A DNA stretch of 64,000 nt from NCBI RefSeq assembly GCF_018327705.1, contig NZ_BNEM01000002.1:2914001-2978000 (forward strand), in the 5' to 3' direction. Below, piece after piece: positions 10,203 to 18,661 of the stretch (positions are counted from its first letter, which is position 1; the number at the start of each line of letters is the position of its first letter). A program made the position numbers and the translations under genes. The DNA comes from Catellatospora sp. TT07R-123 (GTDB lineage Bacteria; Actinomycetota; Actinomycetes; Mycobacteriales; Micromonosporaceae). The notes below the pieces were generated by a model that was not told where the DNA came from, did not search any database, and worked only from the letters and a program-made list of their open reading frames with translations.

Positions 10203-10712
10203 ATGCCTAGTGTCACCGGCTTGAGCTGCGGCACGTTCTACCGGAGCGGGGGCAATGAGGTCACCGTCGAGGGGTCGGGATTCAAGGGGGCCAGCAGGGT
10301 CTACTTCCGCGACCAGAATTCCAAGGAGTACGACGCGCAGAGTTTCAAGGTGGTCAGCGACAACCGGCTGACCGCGGTCGCCCCACGGGTGAACGTCCTC
10401 GGCACGTTCCACATCTACGTCGTCGCCAACGGCCAGAGGTCCACGACTCCCGAGGTCGACGTCCTCGTACCCGACGGCGACTCCATGGCGGCCACCGGAA
10501 CCTACGGCGTCACCGCCGCGACCGAGCCAGGCCAGCACAACAGGATCACGTCGGTGTACGAGCCGGGATCGCTGTCGGAGTTCGAGAAGCGGGACGTCCT
10601 CTCCCAGATCAAGCAGCACAAGGGAGATCAGGGCTGGATGGAGTGGCAGCTCGCCCAGCTCAACGAGCACGATGCGGCCTGGTTCAGGGACAAGTGGCGC
10701 GCCTGGGGCTAG
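10203..10712 (+). CDS. Small IPT/TIG-domain protein of unknown function
   Basis: 169 aa. Residues 1-85 look like an IPT/TIG immunoglobulin-like fold: a short beta-rich unit with GNEVTVEGSGFKGASRVYF, then a typical VVSDNRLTAVAPRV strand pattern. The C-terminal 70 residues are charged and helical, with several Trp. No signal peptide or membrane segment is seen, which is unusual for TIG proteins because they are mostly extracellular. GAGGAGGG at 10186-10193 lies 9 nt before the ATG and fixes the start. It is monocistronic, between a palindromic repeat and a strong terminator. Role unknown. Confidence 0.75.
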   Translation: MPSVTGLSCGTFYRSGGNEVTVEGSGFKGASRVYFRDQNSKEYDAQSFKVVSDNRLTAVAPRVNVLGTFHIYVVANGQRSTTPEVDVLVPDGDSMAATGTYGVTAATEPGQHNRITSVYEPGSLSEFEKRDVLSQIKQHKGDQGWMEWQLAQLNEHDAAWFRDKWRAWG

Positions 10713-10722
10713 ATCCTGATAC

Positions 10723-10756
10723 GACAGTGCCCCCGGCGCGAGCCGGGGGCACTGTC
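10723..10756. terminator. Strong hairpin terminator between convergent genes
   Basis: A perfect 15-bp stem (10723-10737 with 10742-10756) with loop GCGA lies 10 bp after the TIG gene stop and 22 bp before the GH87-like stop, so it can serve both genes. Confidence 0.8.
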
Positions 10757-10778
10757 TGACCGTAGCGGTCGCGCTACC

Positions 10779-13700
10779 TCAGCTGCCGGTGATGGTGAAC
10801 TGGGAACCGGGCTGGATGAGGATGTTGCCGTCGGCGGAGTTGGTGATCGTGACGTTGGTCAGCGTCGCGTTGCCGCGAGCGCCGCTCATCGCCAGGATGC
10901 CCGCGCCGTTGTTCGACTTGTCGATCTTGACGTTCGTGATGACGACGTTCGGCATGCTGCCGCCGCCGGTCTTGAACTGGATGCCGTCATACGTGGAGTC
11001 GTAGATGTCGGTGTCCTTGATGACGGCGCCGATGATGTCCTTGCCCGATGCGAACAGGGTGATCGCGCCGAACTCCTGGGCCTCGTTCCAGAACACGCCA
11101 CCGCCACGGTAGATCCCGTTGTTCGAGATCGTCGTGGTTCCCGAGAACGGGAGCGGGCTGTGGTCGGTGGCCAGCATGATCGCCGGGTAGTTCATCGTGT
11201 CGTAGATGAGGTTGTTCTCGATCGCGTTGCCGTAACCGCCGTAGATCGCGATGCCGTTGGCGCGCCAGGGCAGGGCCACCGTGTTGTTGGTGAAGTGGTT
11301 GTCGTGGCCGATGTCGACGTTCTGGTCCTTCACGTACGGGTTGGCCCACACCGCGAGGGAGTCGTCACCGGTGGTCCGGAAGGACGAGTTGAACACGCGG
11401 GAGTTGTGGGTGCCGTTGGAGAAGTTGATGCCGTCGGCGAACGTGTCGCGGATGCGCATGCCGCTGAAGTCCAGGTTGTTGCCCGGGTTCCAGTAGGCGG
11501 GCGTGTCCGAGTAGTCGCGGCCGACCCAGGCGCCGACGTTGACGTGCTCGATCCACACGTTGGTGATCTTCGAGTTCTGGCCGAACCGGCCGTTGAGGCC
11601 GTGGCCCCGGTTGGCGCGGTTGGTGGTCATACCGAAGATGGCCAGGTCCGAGATCTGGGTGTTGGTCTCGACCTCGAAGCCGACGTTGCCCTCGTGCGGG
11701 TGGTTGATGTTGCCCACCACGTTCTGCGGCTCGGTGTTGGTGTACAGCTTCGTGTACCACATGCCGGCGCCGCGGATGACGGCGTTGCTGATGCCCTTCT
11801 GGTTGAACTGGCCCCGGGCCGGGTCCGGCGACAGGATCTTCTGCTCCTGGCGCCACTGGCCGGCCGGGATCCAGACGCAGCTGATCACGCCGTTCTCGTC
11901 GTCGGTCACGGCCCGCTGGATCGCCGCGGTGTCGTCGATGCCGTCGTTGGCCACCGCGCCGTAGCTGGTGATCGAGGTGCACTCGGCCGGCTTGGTCAGC
12001 GCGGGTGCGACCTGCTCCAGGTCGACGAGATCGATGATGTAGAACGAGGCGTTGTCACCGGCGTCGCGCTGGAGCTTGAACCGCGTGCCCACCGGGTACG
12101 AGGAGGACAGCAGCGCCTGCGACTCGTCGAACAGGCGCCGGGCGTTGGCCTGGGGCGTGTTCGACAGCGACTCGGTGTCGTCGGTGCTGCCGTACAGCCA
12201 GCTGTTGCGCGACGAGAACGTGAGCTTCTGCACGAAGACGTCGTTGGCGTAGAGGCTGATCGTGTAGTCCTGGCCGCCGCCGGAGGCGGAGTCCGGAACC
12301 GAGTTGCGCACCACGATCGAGTTGGTCGGCACGGTCGAGGTGATCTGCACGTACTGGCCCTGGCTGTCCAGGCGCACCGACTGCCGGCCCGAGGACTCGG
12401 TGCCGAAGTTGGTGTGCCCGAAGGTGCGCAGCGGGTCGGCGGTCAGCAGGGTGCCCTGGTAGGTCCCGGCCTCGGCCTCGTACGTGGTGAACGGGGTGGC
12501 GGCGCCGCGGCCCACCACGATCGCCTGGGAGAGCGAGTTGTTGGTCTCGTTGGTCTCCGTGACGGCGTTCGCGGCGTCGGCGGTGGCGGTGATGGTCGCC
12601 CCGCCGCTGGTCGCGGTCCAGGTGCCGGTGATCGCGACGGTGGCCGTGGCCCCCGCGGCGATGGTGCCGGTGCTGGTGTTCAGCGTGGTGGAGCCGACGA
12701 CCACGCGGGTGGTCGAGGCGCCGGCCGGGTCGATGCCGCGGTTCTTCACCTGGACGGTGAAGCTGACCGCCGCGCCCACGGCCGGGTTGGCCGGGGTGGT
12801 GGAGATGCCGACGACCTGGAGGTCCGGGCCGGGGGCCTGGGTGACGGTCAGCGGCGAGGCGGCGTTGGCCGAGTTGTTGGCCTCGCTCTTCTCGATCACC
12901 GTGTTGGACGGGTCGACCTTGGCCGACAGGGCGAAGGTGCCCTGCGGCAGGTTGCCGATCGCGACCGAGATCGGCAGCGAGCTGCCCGCCCCGATCGGGC
13001 CGACGTTGGCGGTCGTCTTGAGCACGCCGTCCAGGTAGAAGTTGAGCGTGGTCGCGGTCGAGGCGAGCTCACCGATGTTGTTGACGGTGGCGCTGACGGT
13101 GACGTTGCTGGCCTCGGTCGGCGCCGAGGGGCTGAACGACACGTTGCTGACGGCCAGGTCGGCGTTGGGCGCCGGGGTGCCGCAGACCTCGAACTCCGCC
13201 ACCTGGCCCGAGGGGGCGCCGTTGTTGGAGGTGATCTTCAGCTGGACGTCGGCGGTGGTCGCCGACACCGGGATGTTCACCACGTTGCTGCCCTGGGTGA
13301 ACTGGTAGTTCGCCGCGGCCTTGATCGTGGTGTAGGTGGTGGCGGCCTGGTCGCGGCCGAGCACCTCGATGTTCTGGGTACGGGTGCCCCAGGACGCGTC
13401 CGGGTTCAGCTTCACGTTGACCTGGGTGACGCTGTGGTTGGCGTCCAGCGCCACGGTCAGCGTCGCGGGCAGGCCCGCGCCCTCCCAGTAGGTGGCGAGG
13501 TTGCCGTCGACCGCGTTGGCCGGCAGGAAGGTGAACGTCGAGCCGTTGGCGGTCGCGGTCTTGCCCGCGGCCACGTTGGTGCAGCCCGGGTTCCCGGTGC
13601 CGGTACGGGTCACCGTGCCGCTGTTGGCCGACACGTTGCCCGCGACGTCGCGCGCCCGCAGGTAGTAGGACACCGTGGTCGTCACGGCCTGGGTGTCCTG

Positions 13701-15356
13701 CCACGAGGTGACCGTGCCGATGCCGGTGACGTAGTTGCCCTCGCGGAACACGTCGTACCCGGCCAGGCCCGAGCCGGAGTCGGTCGAGGCGGTCCAGGTC
13801 AGCGTGATGGTGCTGCCCGAGGTGCTGACGGCCAGGTTGGTCGGGACCGACGGGGCGGTGGTGTCGCCGTTGCGGGTGACGGTGTTGCCCGCGGCCGACA
13901 CGTTGCCCGCGACGTCGCGCGCCTTCACGTAGTAGGAGACGTTCGCCGTCAGCGGCTGGGTCTCGCTCCACGTGGTGACCAGGCCGACCGTGGTGACCAG
14001 GGCGCCGTTGCGGTAGATCTCGTACCCGCTCATGCCGCTGCCGCCGCTGTTGTCGGTCGACGCGCCCCAGTTCAGGGTGAGCGTGGTGCCCGAGGCGGAC
14101 AGGCTGAGCGTGCCGGGCACGCTCGGCGCGGTGGTGTCGGTGCTGGTCCCGGTACGGGTGACCGTGTTACCCGCGGCCGAGGTGTTCCCGGCGACGTCGC
14201 GCGCCTTGACGTAGTACGACACCGTCGCCGAGGTCGGCTGGGTGTCGGCCCACGTGGTGACCAGGCCGACCGTGGTGGCCAGGGCGCCGTTGCGGTAGAT
14301 CTCGTAGCCGGCCATGCCGCTGCCACCGCTGTTGTCGGTCGACGCGCCCCAGTTCAGGGTGATCGTCGTGCCGGAGGTGGTGTAGCTCAGCGTGCCGGGC
14401 ACGCTCGGGGCGGTGGTGTCGGTGCCCGCGCCGGGGCCGTACACCTCCAGCTCCGACAGCTGGCCCGCAGGCCACGCGGTGTTGGCGGTGAAGCTGACCC
14501 GCACGTACTGGGTGCTGGCCTGGGTGAAGTTGATCGTCACCGCGTTGTTCGCCACAGCCGGGTCGAACGTGTACGCGGCCGAGGCCTTGAGGTCGGTGAA
14601 GCTGGACCCGTTGGTGCTGCCCTGGACGGACAGCGTCTGGGTGCGGGTCCCCCAGCCGGCGGGCAGCTTCAGCACGACCTTGTTGACCGAGGTGGCGGCG
14701 CCGAGGTTGACGGTCACCCACTGCGGCCAGGCGTTGTTGACGCTCTCCCAGTAGGTGGCCTGGTTGCCGTCCACGACGTTGCCCGAGCCGTAGACGTCGG
14801 CGTGGCCGCTCTCGGTGGTGGGGCGGCCCTGGGCCAGGTTGGTGGAGCCGCCGGCGACGCCGTACACCTCCAGCTCGGACAGCTGCGCGGCCGTCCAGCC
14901 GGTGTTGGCGCTGATGCTGACGCGTACGTAGCGCACGCTCGCGGCGGTGAAGTTGATCGTCACCGCGTTGGTGCCCGCGGTGAACTGGTAGCCCGCCGAG
15001 GCCTTCAGGTCGGTGAAGGTCGAGCCGTTGGTGCTGCCCTGGACCGCGAGGGTCTGGGTGCGGGTGCCCCAGCTCGTGGGCAGCTTCAGCACCACCTGGT
15101 CGACGCTGGTCGCGGCACCGAGGTCGATCTGCGCCCACTGCGGCAGCGAGCCGCTGCTCTCCCAGTAGGACGCCTGGTTGCCGTCGTTGAGGTTGCCGGG
15201 GGTGTACGCGCCGTTGCTGGAACTGGCGCCGGCGCTCTTGCCGAGGGAGAGGTTGGGGCCGCCGGCGGCCTGAGCCACACCGGCCCACACCCCGGAGGCG
15301 ACCAGCACGGTCACGGCCGCAGCCGCCACCGCCCTGATCGGATTGATTCGTCTCAT
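10779..15356 (-). CDS. Giant secreted GH87-like alpha-1,3-glucanase (mycodextranase/mutanase type) with discoidin, FN3 and CARDB modules
   Basis: 1525 aa. In order: signal peptide (about 1-31), two discoidin modules (35-315), three FN3 repeats (318-590), a third discoidin module (595-735), two CARDB domains (740-945), a CBM35-like unit beginning TYEAEAG (955-1105), then a 400-residue right-handed beta-helix. The helix contains ADGINFSNGT and FRTTGDDSLAVW, resembling the Asp-rich active site of GH87 enzymes, which also share this modular layout. It would attack fungal or bacterial alpha-1,3-glucan outside the cell. ATG 15356 follows AAGGACC, and the signal peptide supports it. A pectate-lyase-like or epimerase beta-helix is the main alternative. 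A 26-bp near-palindrome lies 167 bp upstream. Confidence 0.82.
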   Translation of the reverse strand: MRRINPIRAVAAAAVTVLVASGVWAGVAQAAGGPNLSLGKSAGASSSNGAYTPGNLNDGNQASYWESSGSLPQWAQIDLGAATSVDQVVLKLPTSWGTRTQTLAVQGSTNGSTFTDLKASAGYQFTAGTNAVTINFTAASVRYVRVSISANTGWTAAQLSELEVYGVAGGSTNLAQGRPTTESGHADVYGSGNVVDGNQATYWESVNNAWPQWVTVNLGAATSVNKVVLKLPAGWGTRTQTLSVQGSTNGSSFTDLKASAAYTFDPAVANNAVTINFTQASTQYVRVSFTANTAWPAGQLSELEVYGPGAGTDTTAPSVPGTLSYTTSGTTITLNWGASTDNSGGSGMAGYEIYRNGALATTVGLVTTWADTQPTSATVSYYVKARDVAGNTSAAGNTVTRTGTSTDTTAPSVPGTLSLSASGTTLTLNWGASTDNSGGSGMSGYEIYRNGALVTTVGLVTTWSETQPLTANVSYYVKARDVAGNVSAAGNTVTRNGDTTAPSVPTNLAVSTSGSTITLTWTASTDSGSGLAGYDVFREGNYVTGIGTVTSWQDTQAVTTTVSYYLRARDVAGNVSANSGTVTRTGTGNPGCTNVAAGKTATANGSTFTFLPANAVDGNLATYWEGAGLPATLTVALDANHSVTQVNVKLNPDASWGTRTQNIEVLGRDQAATTYTTIKAAANYQFTQGSNVVNIPVSATTADVQLKITSNNGAPSGQVAEFEVCGTPAPNADLAVSNVSFSPSAPTEASNVTVSATVNNIGELASTATTLNFYLDGVLKTTANVGPIGAGSSLPISVAIGNLPQGTFALSAKVDPSNTVIEKSEANNSANAASPLTVTQAPGPDLQVVGISTTPANPAVGAAVSFTVQVKNRGIDPAGASTTRVVVGSTTLNTSTGTIAAGATATVAITGTWTATSGGATITATADAANAVTETNETNNSLSQAIVVGRGAATPFTTYEAEAGTYQGTLLTADPLRTFGHTNFGTESSGRQSVRLDSQGQYVQITSTVPTNSIVVRNSVPDSASGGGQDYTISLYANDVFVQKLTFSSRNSWLYGSTDDTESLSNTPQANARRLFDESQALLSSSYPVGTRFKLQRDAGDNASFYIIDLVDLEQVAPALTKPAECTSITSYGAVANDGIDDTAAIQRAVTDDENGVISCVWIPAGQWRQEQKILSPDPARGQFNQKGISNAVIRGAGMWYTKLYTNTEPQNVVGNINHPHEGNVGFEVETNTQISDLAIFGMTTNRANRGHGLNGRFGQNSKITNVWIEHVNVGAWVGRDYSDTPAYWNPGNNLDFSGMRIRDTFADGINFSNGTHNSRVFNSSFRTTGDDSLAVWANPYVKDQNVDIGHDNHFTNNTVALPWRANGIAIYGGYGNAIENNLIYDTMNYPAIMLATDHSPLPFSGTTTISNNGIYRGGGVFWNEAQEFGAITLFASGKDIIGAVIKDTDIYDSTYDGIQFKTGGGSMPNVVITNVKIDKSNNGAGILAMSGARGNATLTNVTITNSADGNILIQPGSQFTITGS

Positions 15357-15522
15357 CACGGTCCTTGTCGCTGGGGGGACGTTTCCGCGTATGGCGGAAG
15401 ACCACCAACGCGGGGGCAGGACCGGCACGAAGCCGGTGAGCCGCGACGGCGAGCGGAACCGGGCGGTTGGAGCAGCATGTGCCGTCCGGGCAGGAGCTGT
15501 CCCGAGTACTTGCACATGTGGA

Positions 15523-15548
15523 CGACAAAAACATGCATGTCTTTGTCG
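15523..15548. promoter_or_regulatory. 26-bp near-perfect palindrome in the GH87-like / FkbM intergenic region
   Basis: Arms CGACAAAAACATG and CATGTCTTTGTCG match at 12 of 13 positions with no spacer, and are AT-rich compared with their surroundings. TTGCAC occurs as a direct repeat on both sides (15510-15515 and 15554-15559). The position between divergent genes suggests a regulator-binding site. The rest of the 320-bp gap shows nothing else clear. Confidence 0.5.
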
Positions 15549-15676
15549 AAATCTTGCACTGTGTTGGAGCCAACGTTACCGATGTGCTACCGGCGCGTCA
15601 ACATTTCCGTTACATCGATTGCGCCGAACGGCCAGCCGTCGCTGCTCAGTGGACGCAACTCGCGTTAGAGTCGGCC

Positions 15677-16426
15677 ATGCTCGCCCGCGCCTGGGGTCTC
15701 ACCCGCTCGCTCGCCATGTACCACGGCATCCCGGGCCGCCACCGGCGCATGCGCCGCTTCTACGCGCAGTTCCTGCGCCCCGGCGACCTCGCCTTCGACA
15801 TCGGCGCCCACGTCGGCAGCCGGGTCCGGCCCTGGCGGCGCCTGGGCGCCCGGGTGCTCGCGATCGAACCGCAGCCGGACTGCCTGCGCGTGCTGCGCCT
15901 GTTCTTCGGCCGCGACCCCGGCGTCACCGTGCTGCCCGTCGCGGTCGGCGCGCACGCCGGGCACGCCGCGCTCGCCCTGTCCTCGGCCAGCCCGACGGTG
16001 TCCACTCTGTCCCGCGACTGGATCGACACGGTCACCGCCGACCGCAGCTTCGCCGGGGTCCGCTGGGACCGCACCGTCGAGGTCCCGGTGACCACCCTGG
16101 ACGAACTGATCGCGCGGCACGGCGAGCCCGCGTTCTGCAAGATCGATGTGGAGGGTTACGAGGTCGACGTGCTGCGCGGGCTCAGCCGCCCGCTACGCGC
16201 CCTGTCCTTCGAATACCTGCCCATGGCCCACGACGCCATGCCCGCCGCCCTCGACCTGATCGAACGCCTCGGCGCCCAGGCGAGCGGATACGAGTACAAC
16301 TACGCCCCCGTCGAGACCATGCACCTGGCCTCGGACCGCTGGCTCGACGCCGACGACCTGCTCACCCTGCTCGACCGCTACCGCCCGCGGAACCGCAGCG
16401 GCGACGTCTACGCCCGCCTACGCTGA
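15677..16426 (+). CDS. FkbM-family SAM-dependent methyltransferase
   Basis: 249 aa. The SAM-binding motif I appears as FDIGAHVGSRV (about residue 37), followed by VLAIEPQP, and FCKIDVEGYEVDVLRGL is the FkbM-family signature. These enzymes O-methylate sugars, lipids or peptides; the substrate here is unknown. ATG 15677 has no ribosome site, but TAGAGT at 15666-15671 ends 5 nt before it, so the transcript is probably leaderless. The 3' end overlaps the convergent CDP-alcohol phosphotransferase gene by 19 bp. Proximity to that enzyme and to a glycosyltransferase operon suggests a role in envelope glycolipid decoration, which is inference. Confidence 0.85.
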   Translation: MLARAWGLTRSLAMYHGIPGRHRRMRRFYAQFLRPGDLAFDIGAHVGSRVRPWRRLGARVLAIEPQPDCLRVLRLFFGRDPGVTVLPVAVGAHAGHAALALSSASPTVSTLSRDWIDTVTADRSFAGVRWDRTVEVPVTTLDELIARHGEPAFCKIDVEGYEVDVLRGLSRPLRALSFEYLPMAHDAMPAALDLIERLGAQASGYEYNYAPVETMHLASDRWLDADDLLTLLDRYRPRNRSGDVYARLR

Positions 16427-17229
16427 GCCCCGCCCCCGGTGGAAGGTGCAGTTTCGGGGAAAGTGCTGGAATCTCGGCGCGCTTTCGTGCTGTTTCCCCG
16501 AAACTGCTCGAACTCCGACGCCGGGACGGCGGCGCGGGCGGGGCGGCGCAGCCACAGCCAGACCACGTCGCGGCCGAACGACTCGGTGAGCAGGGCGAGC
16601 GCCCCGAGCAGCGCGAGCAGCACCAGCGCGCGGGGCAGCACGTCGGCGGCCGCCACCGCCAGCACGATCCCCTGCACCGCGGCGACGACCTTGCGCCAGT
16701 ACCGCGGGAACAGCTGCCCGCGCAGCCACGGCAGCACCCAGCTCGCGGCGACGTACGCGTACCGCATCGCGCCGATGCACAGCACCCAGGCGCCGTAGCC
16801 GGGGGCCGCGTACACGCTGAGCACCGCGATCAGCCAGGCGTCGGTCTCCATGTCGAAGCGGGCGCCGAACTCCGTGGCGGTGCCGGTGCCCCGGGCCACC
16901 AGGCCGTCGACGGCGTCGAGCACCAGGGCCACCACCGTCACCGCCACCAGCGGCGCGACGTCGAGCGGGCGGGCGTACGACTCCGCGGTCAGCGCGGTGA
17001 CCCCGCCGACGAGCACCGCCCGGGTCAGGGTGACCAGATCGGCCGGTCCGAAGGCGACCGTCCCGCTGCCGTGCATCGCCCGGGTGAGCAGCACGCACAG
17101 CGCCAGCGCGTACGCCAGCCCGAAGCCCCAGCCCAGCGCGCCCAGCCCGACCCCGGCCTCCAGCACGGCCAGCAGCACCACCTGGCCGAGCAGACCCGCC
17201 AGTGGACCCGGGATCACCTGCGGCGGCAC
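16408..17229 (-). CDS. CDP-alcohol phosphatidyltransferase (membrane), C-terminus altered by a palindromic repeat
   Basis: 273 aa with about six membrane helices. The full CDP-alcohol motif is present: D..DG..AR, eight residues, then G...D...D, seen as DAVDGLVARGTGTATEFGAR followed by FDMETD. The enzyme transfers a phospho-alcohol from a CDP-linked donor, as in phospholipid synthesis, at the cytoplasmic membrane. GTG 17229 is preferred because GGAGG lies just upstream, but the spacing is short. About the last 35 codons run through palindromic repeat copy B and into the methyltransferase gene, giving an atypical Ser/Thr/Arg-rich tail. It is divergent from the five-gene glycolipid-like operon with only 47 bp between starts, so shared regulation is likely. 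Confidence 0.88.
   Translation of the reverse strand: MPPQVIPGPLAGLLGQVVLLAVLEAGVGLGALGWGFGLAYALALCVLLTRAMHGSGTVAFGPADLVTLTRAVLVGGVTALTAESYARPLDVAPLVAVTVVALVLDAVDGLVARGTGTATEFGARFDMETDAWLIAVLSVYAAPGYGAWVLCIGAMRYAYVAASWVLPWLRGQLFPRYWRKVVAAVQGIVLAVAAADVLPRALVLLALLGALALLTESFGRDVVWLWLRRPARAAVPASEFEQFRGNSTKARRDSSTFPETAPSTGGGAQRRRA
16448..16507. repeat. Intergenic palindromic repeat, family 1, copy B
   Basis: 15-bp perfect arms GCAGTTTCGGGGAAA (16448-16462) and complement (16493-16507) around a 30-nt loop very like that of copy A. It lies inside the 3' part of the CDP-alcohol phosphotransferase reading frame. Confidence 0.82.
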
Positions 17230-17276
17230 CGCACCTCCGTATAGGGTTCGACCTCGACCCGTGCGAAAGGAGGCCG

Positions 17277-18257
17277 ATGGCATCCTACGCGCGCGCGTAC
17301 TGGATCACCGCGCCTGACGCGGGCGAGATCCGCGATGTGGCGCTGCCCGAGCCCGGCCCCGCCGACGTGCTCGTACGCACCCGCTACACCGGGATCAGCC
17401 GCGGCACCGAGACCCTCGTCCTCACCGGGCACGTCCCGCCGAGCCAGTACGCGACCATGCGGGCGCCGTTCCAGGACGGCGACTTCCCGGCGCCGGTCAA
17501 GTACGGCTACCTCAACGTCGGCACCGTCGAACACGGACCGGCCGAGCTGCTGGGCCGCGACGTGTTCTGCCTGTACCCGCACCAGACCCGCTACGTGGTG
17601 CCCGCCGCCGCCGTGGTGCCGGTGCCCGACGGCGTGCCCGCCCGCCGGGCCGTGCTCGCGGGCACGGTCGAGACCGCCGTCAACGCGCTGTGGGACGCCG
17701 CGCCGCTGGTCGGCGACCGGATCAGCGTCGTCGGCGCGGGCATGGTCGGCTGCTGCGTCGCCGCCGTCGCCGCCCGCATCCCCGGGGTGTCGGTGCAGCT
17801 GGTCGACCCCGACCCGGCCCGCGCCGCGACCGCGGCGGCGCTCGGTGCCGCGTACGCCCCGCCGCAGCTCGCCGACACCGGCCGCGACCTGGTCTTCCAC
17901 GCCAGCGCCAGCGCCGCCGGCCTCCAGCGCAGCCTCGACCTGCTCGCGCCGCAGGGCACCGTCGTCGAGCTCAGCTGGTACGGCGACCGCGAGATCGGCC
18001 TGCGCCTGGGCGGGGTGTTCCACTCCGGCCGCCTGACCATCCGCGCCAGCCAGGTCGGCACGGTGTCCCCGGCCCGCGCCGCCACCCGCACCTTCACCGA
18101 CCGGCTCGCGCTCGCCCTCGACCTGCTGCGCGACCCCGTGTTCGACACCCTGGTCACCGGCGAGTCCCCGTTCGGGCGGCTGCCGGACGTCATGGCCGGG
18201 CTCGCCGACGGCACCCGCCCGGCCCTGTGCCACGTCATCACCTACGACGGAGAGTGA
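17277..18257 (+). CDS. Zinc-type alcohol dehydrogenase-like oxidoreductase (first gene of envelope operon)
   Basis: 326 aa, shorter than the usual 340-360 of the medium-chain dehydrogenase family. It has a GroES-like N-terminal half ([19 protein letters not shown]) and a Rossmann half with [18 protein letters not shown]. The usual catalytic Cys/His zinc ligands and structural zinc cluster are not obvious, so it may be zinc-independent. AAAGGAGG at 17266-17273 fixes ATG 17277. A TATAGG box at about 17240 is a possible promoter element shared back-to-back with the CDP-alcohol gene. Its stop overlaps the next start (GTGA), implying translational coupling. In this setting it probably reduces or oxidises a lipid or sugar precursor; the substrate is unknown. 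Confidence 0.85.
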   Translation: MASYARAYWITAPDAGEIRDVALPEPGPADVLVRTRYTGISRGTETLVLTGHVPPSQYATMRAPFQDGDFPAPVKYGYLNVGTVEHGPAELLGRDVFCLYPHQTRYVVPAAAVVPVPDGVPARRAVLAGTVETAVNALWDAAPLVGDRISVVGAGMVGCCVAAVAARIPGVSVQLVDPDPARAATAAALGAAYAPPQLADTGRDLVFHASASAAGLQRSLDLLAPQGTVVELSWYGDREIGLRLGGVFHSGRLTIRASQVGTVSPARAATRTFTDRLALALDLLRDPVFDTLVTGESPFGRLPDVMAGLADGTRPALCHVITYDGE

Positions 18258-18661
18258 ACCCCTTGTTCAGCGTCACGGTCCGCGACCACATGATGGTCGC
18301 GCACAGCTTCCGGGGCGAGGCCTTCGGCCCGGCCCAGGCCCTGCACGGGGCGACGTTCCTGGTCGACGCCACGTTCCGGCGGGCCGAACTGGACGGCGAC
18401 GGGATCGTGGTGGACATCGCCGCCGCCGCGCGCGAGCTGAACGCCGTGCTGGCCGCGTTCCACCTGCGCAACCTCGACGACGACCCGGCGCTGGCCGGCC
18501 GCAACACCACCACCGAGGTGATGGCCCAGGTCGTCGCCGACCGCCTGGCCGAGCGGGTGCGCGCCGGGGCGTTCGGGCCCGGCGCGCTCGGGCTGTCCGG
18601 GATCGCGGTCACCCTGCACGAGTCGCACGTGGCCTGGGCGAGCTACGAGCGGCCGTTGTGA
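18254..18661 (+). CDS. 6-pyruvoyl-tetrahydropterin synthase (6-PTPS/QueD)-fold protein with non-canonical active site
   Basis: 135 aa, the right length for 6-PTPS/QueD. The opening [21 protein letters not shown] and the pair LHGATF...NTTTE follow the family pattern. The canonical zinc ligand pair HGH reads HGA, the catalytic Cys region has no Cys, and the LDH of the Asp-His pair reads LDD. The Glu in NTTTE, equivalent to the pterin-anchoring Glu, is kept. Normal PTPS or QueD chemistry is therefore doubtful; it may be a repurposed family member. It overlaps its neighbours by 4 bp on both sides (GTGA), so it is a committed part of the operon. Confidence 0.82.
   Translation: MNPLFSVTVRDHMMVAHSFRGEAFGPAQALHGATFLVDATFRRAELDGDGIVVDIAAAARELNAVLAAFHLRNLDDDPALAGRNTTTEVMAQVVADRLAERVRAGAFGPGALGLSGIAVTLHESHVAWASYERPL

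Noticed and set aside
11160..15668. 1502-codon open frame on the plus strand opposite the GH87-like gene
   Set aside because: Gly/Arg/Val-rich composition with no domain; it is the GC-bias shadow of the clear multidomain minus-strand gene.
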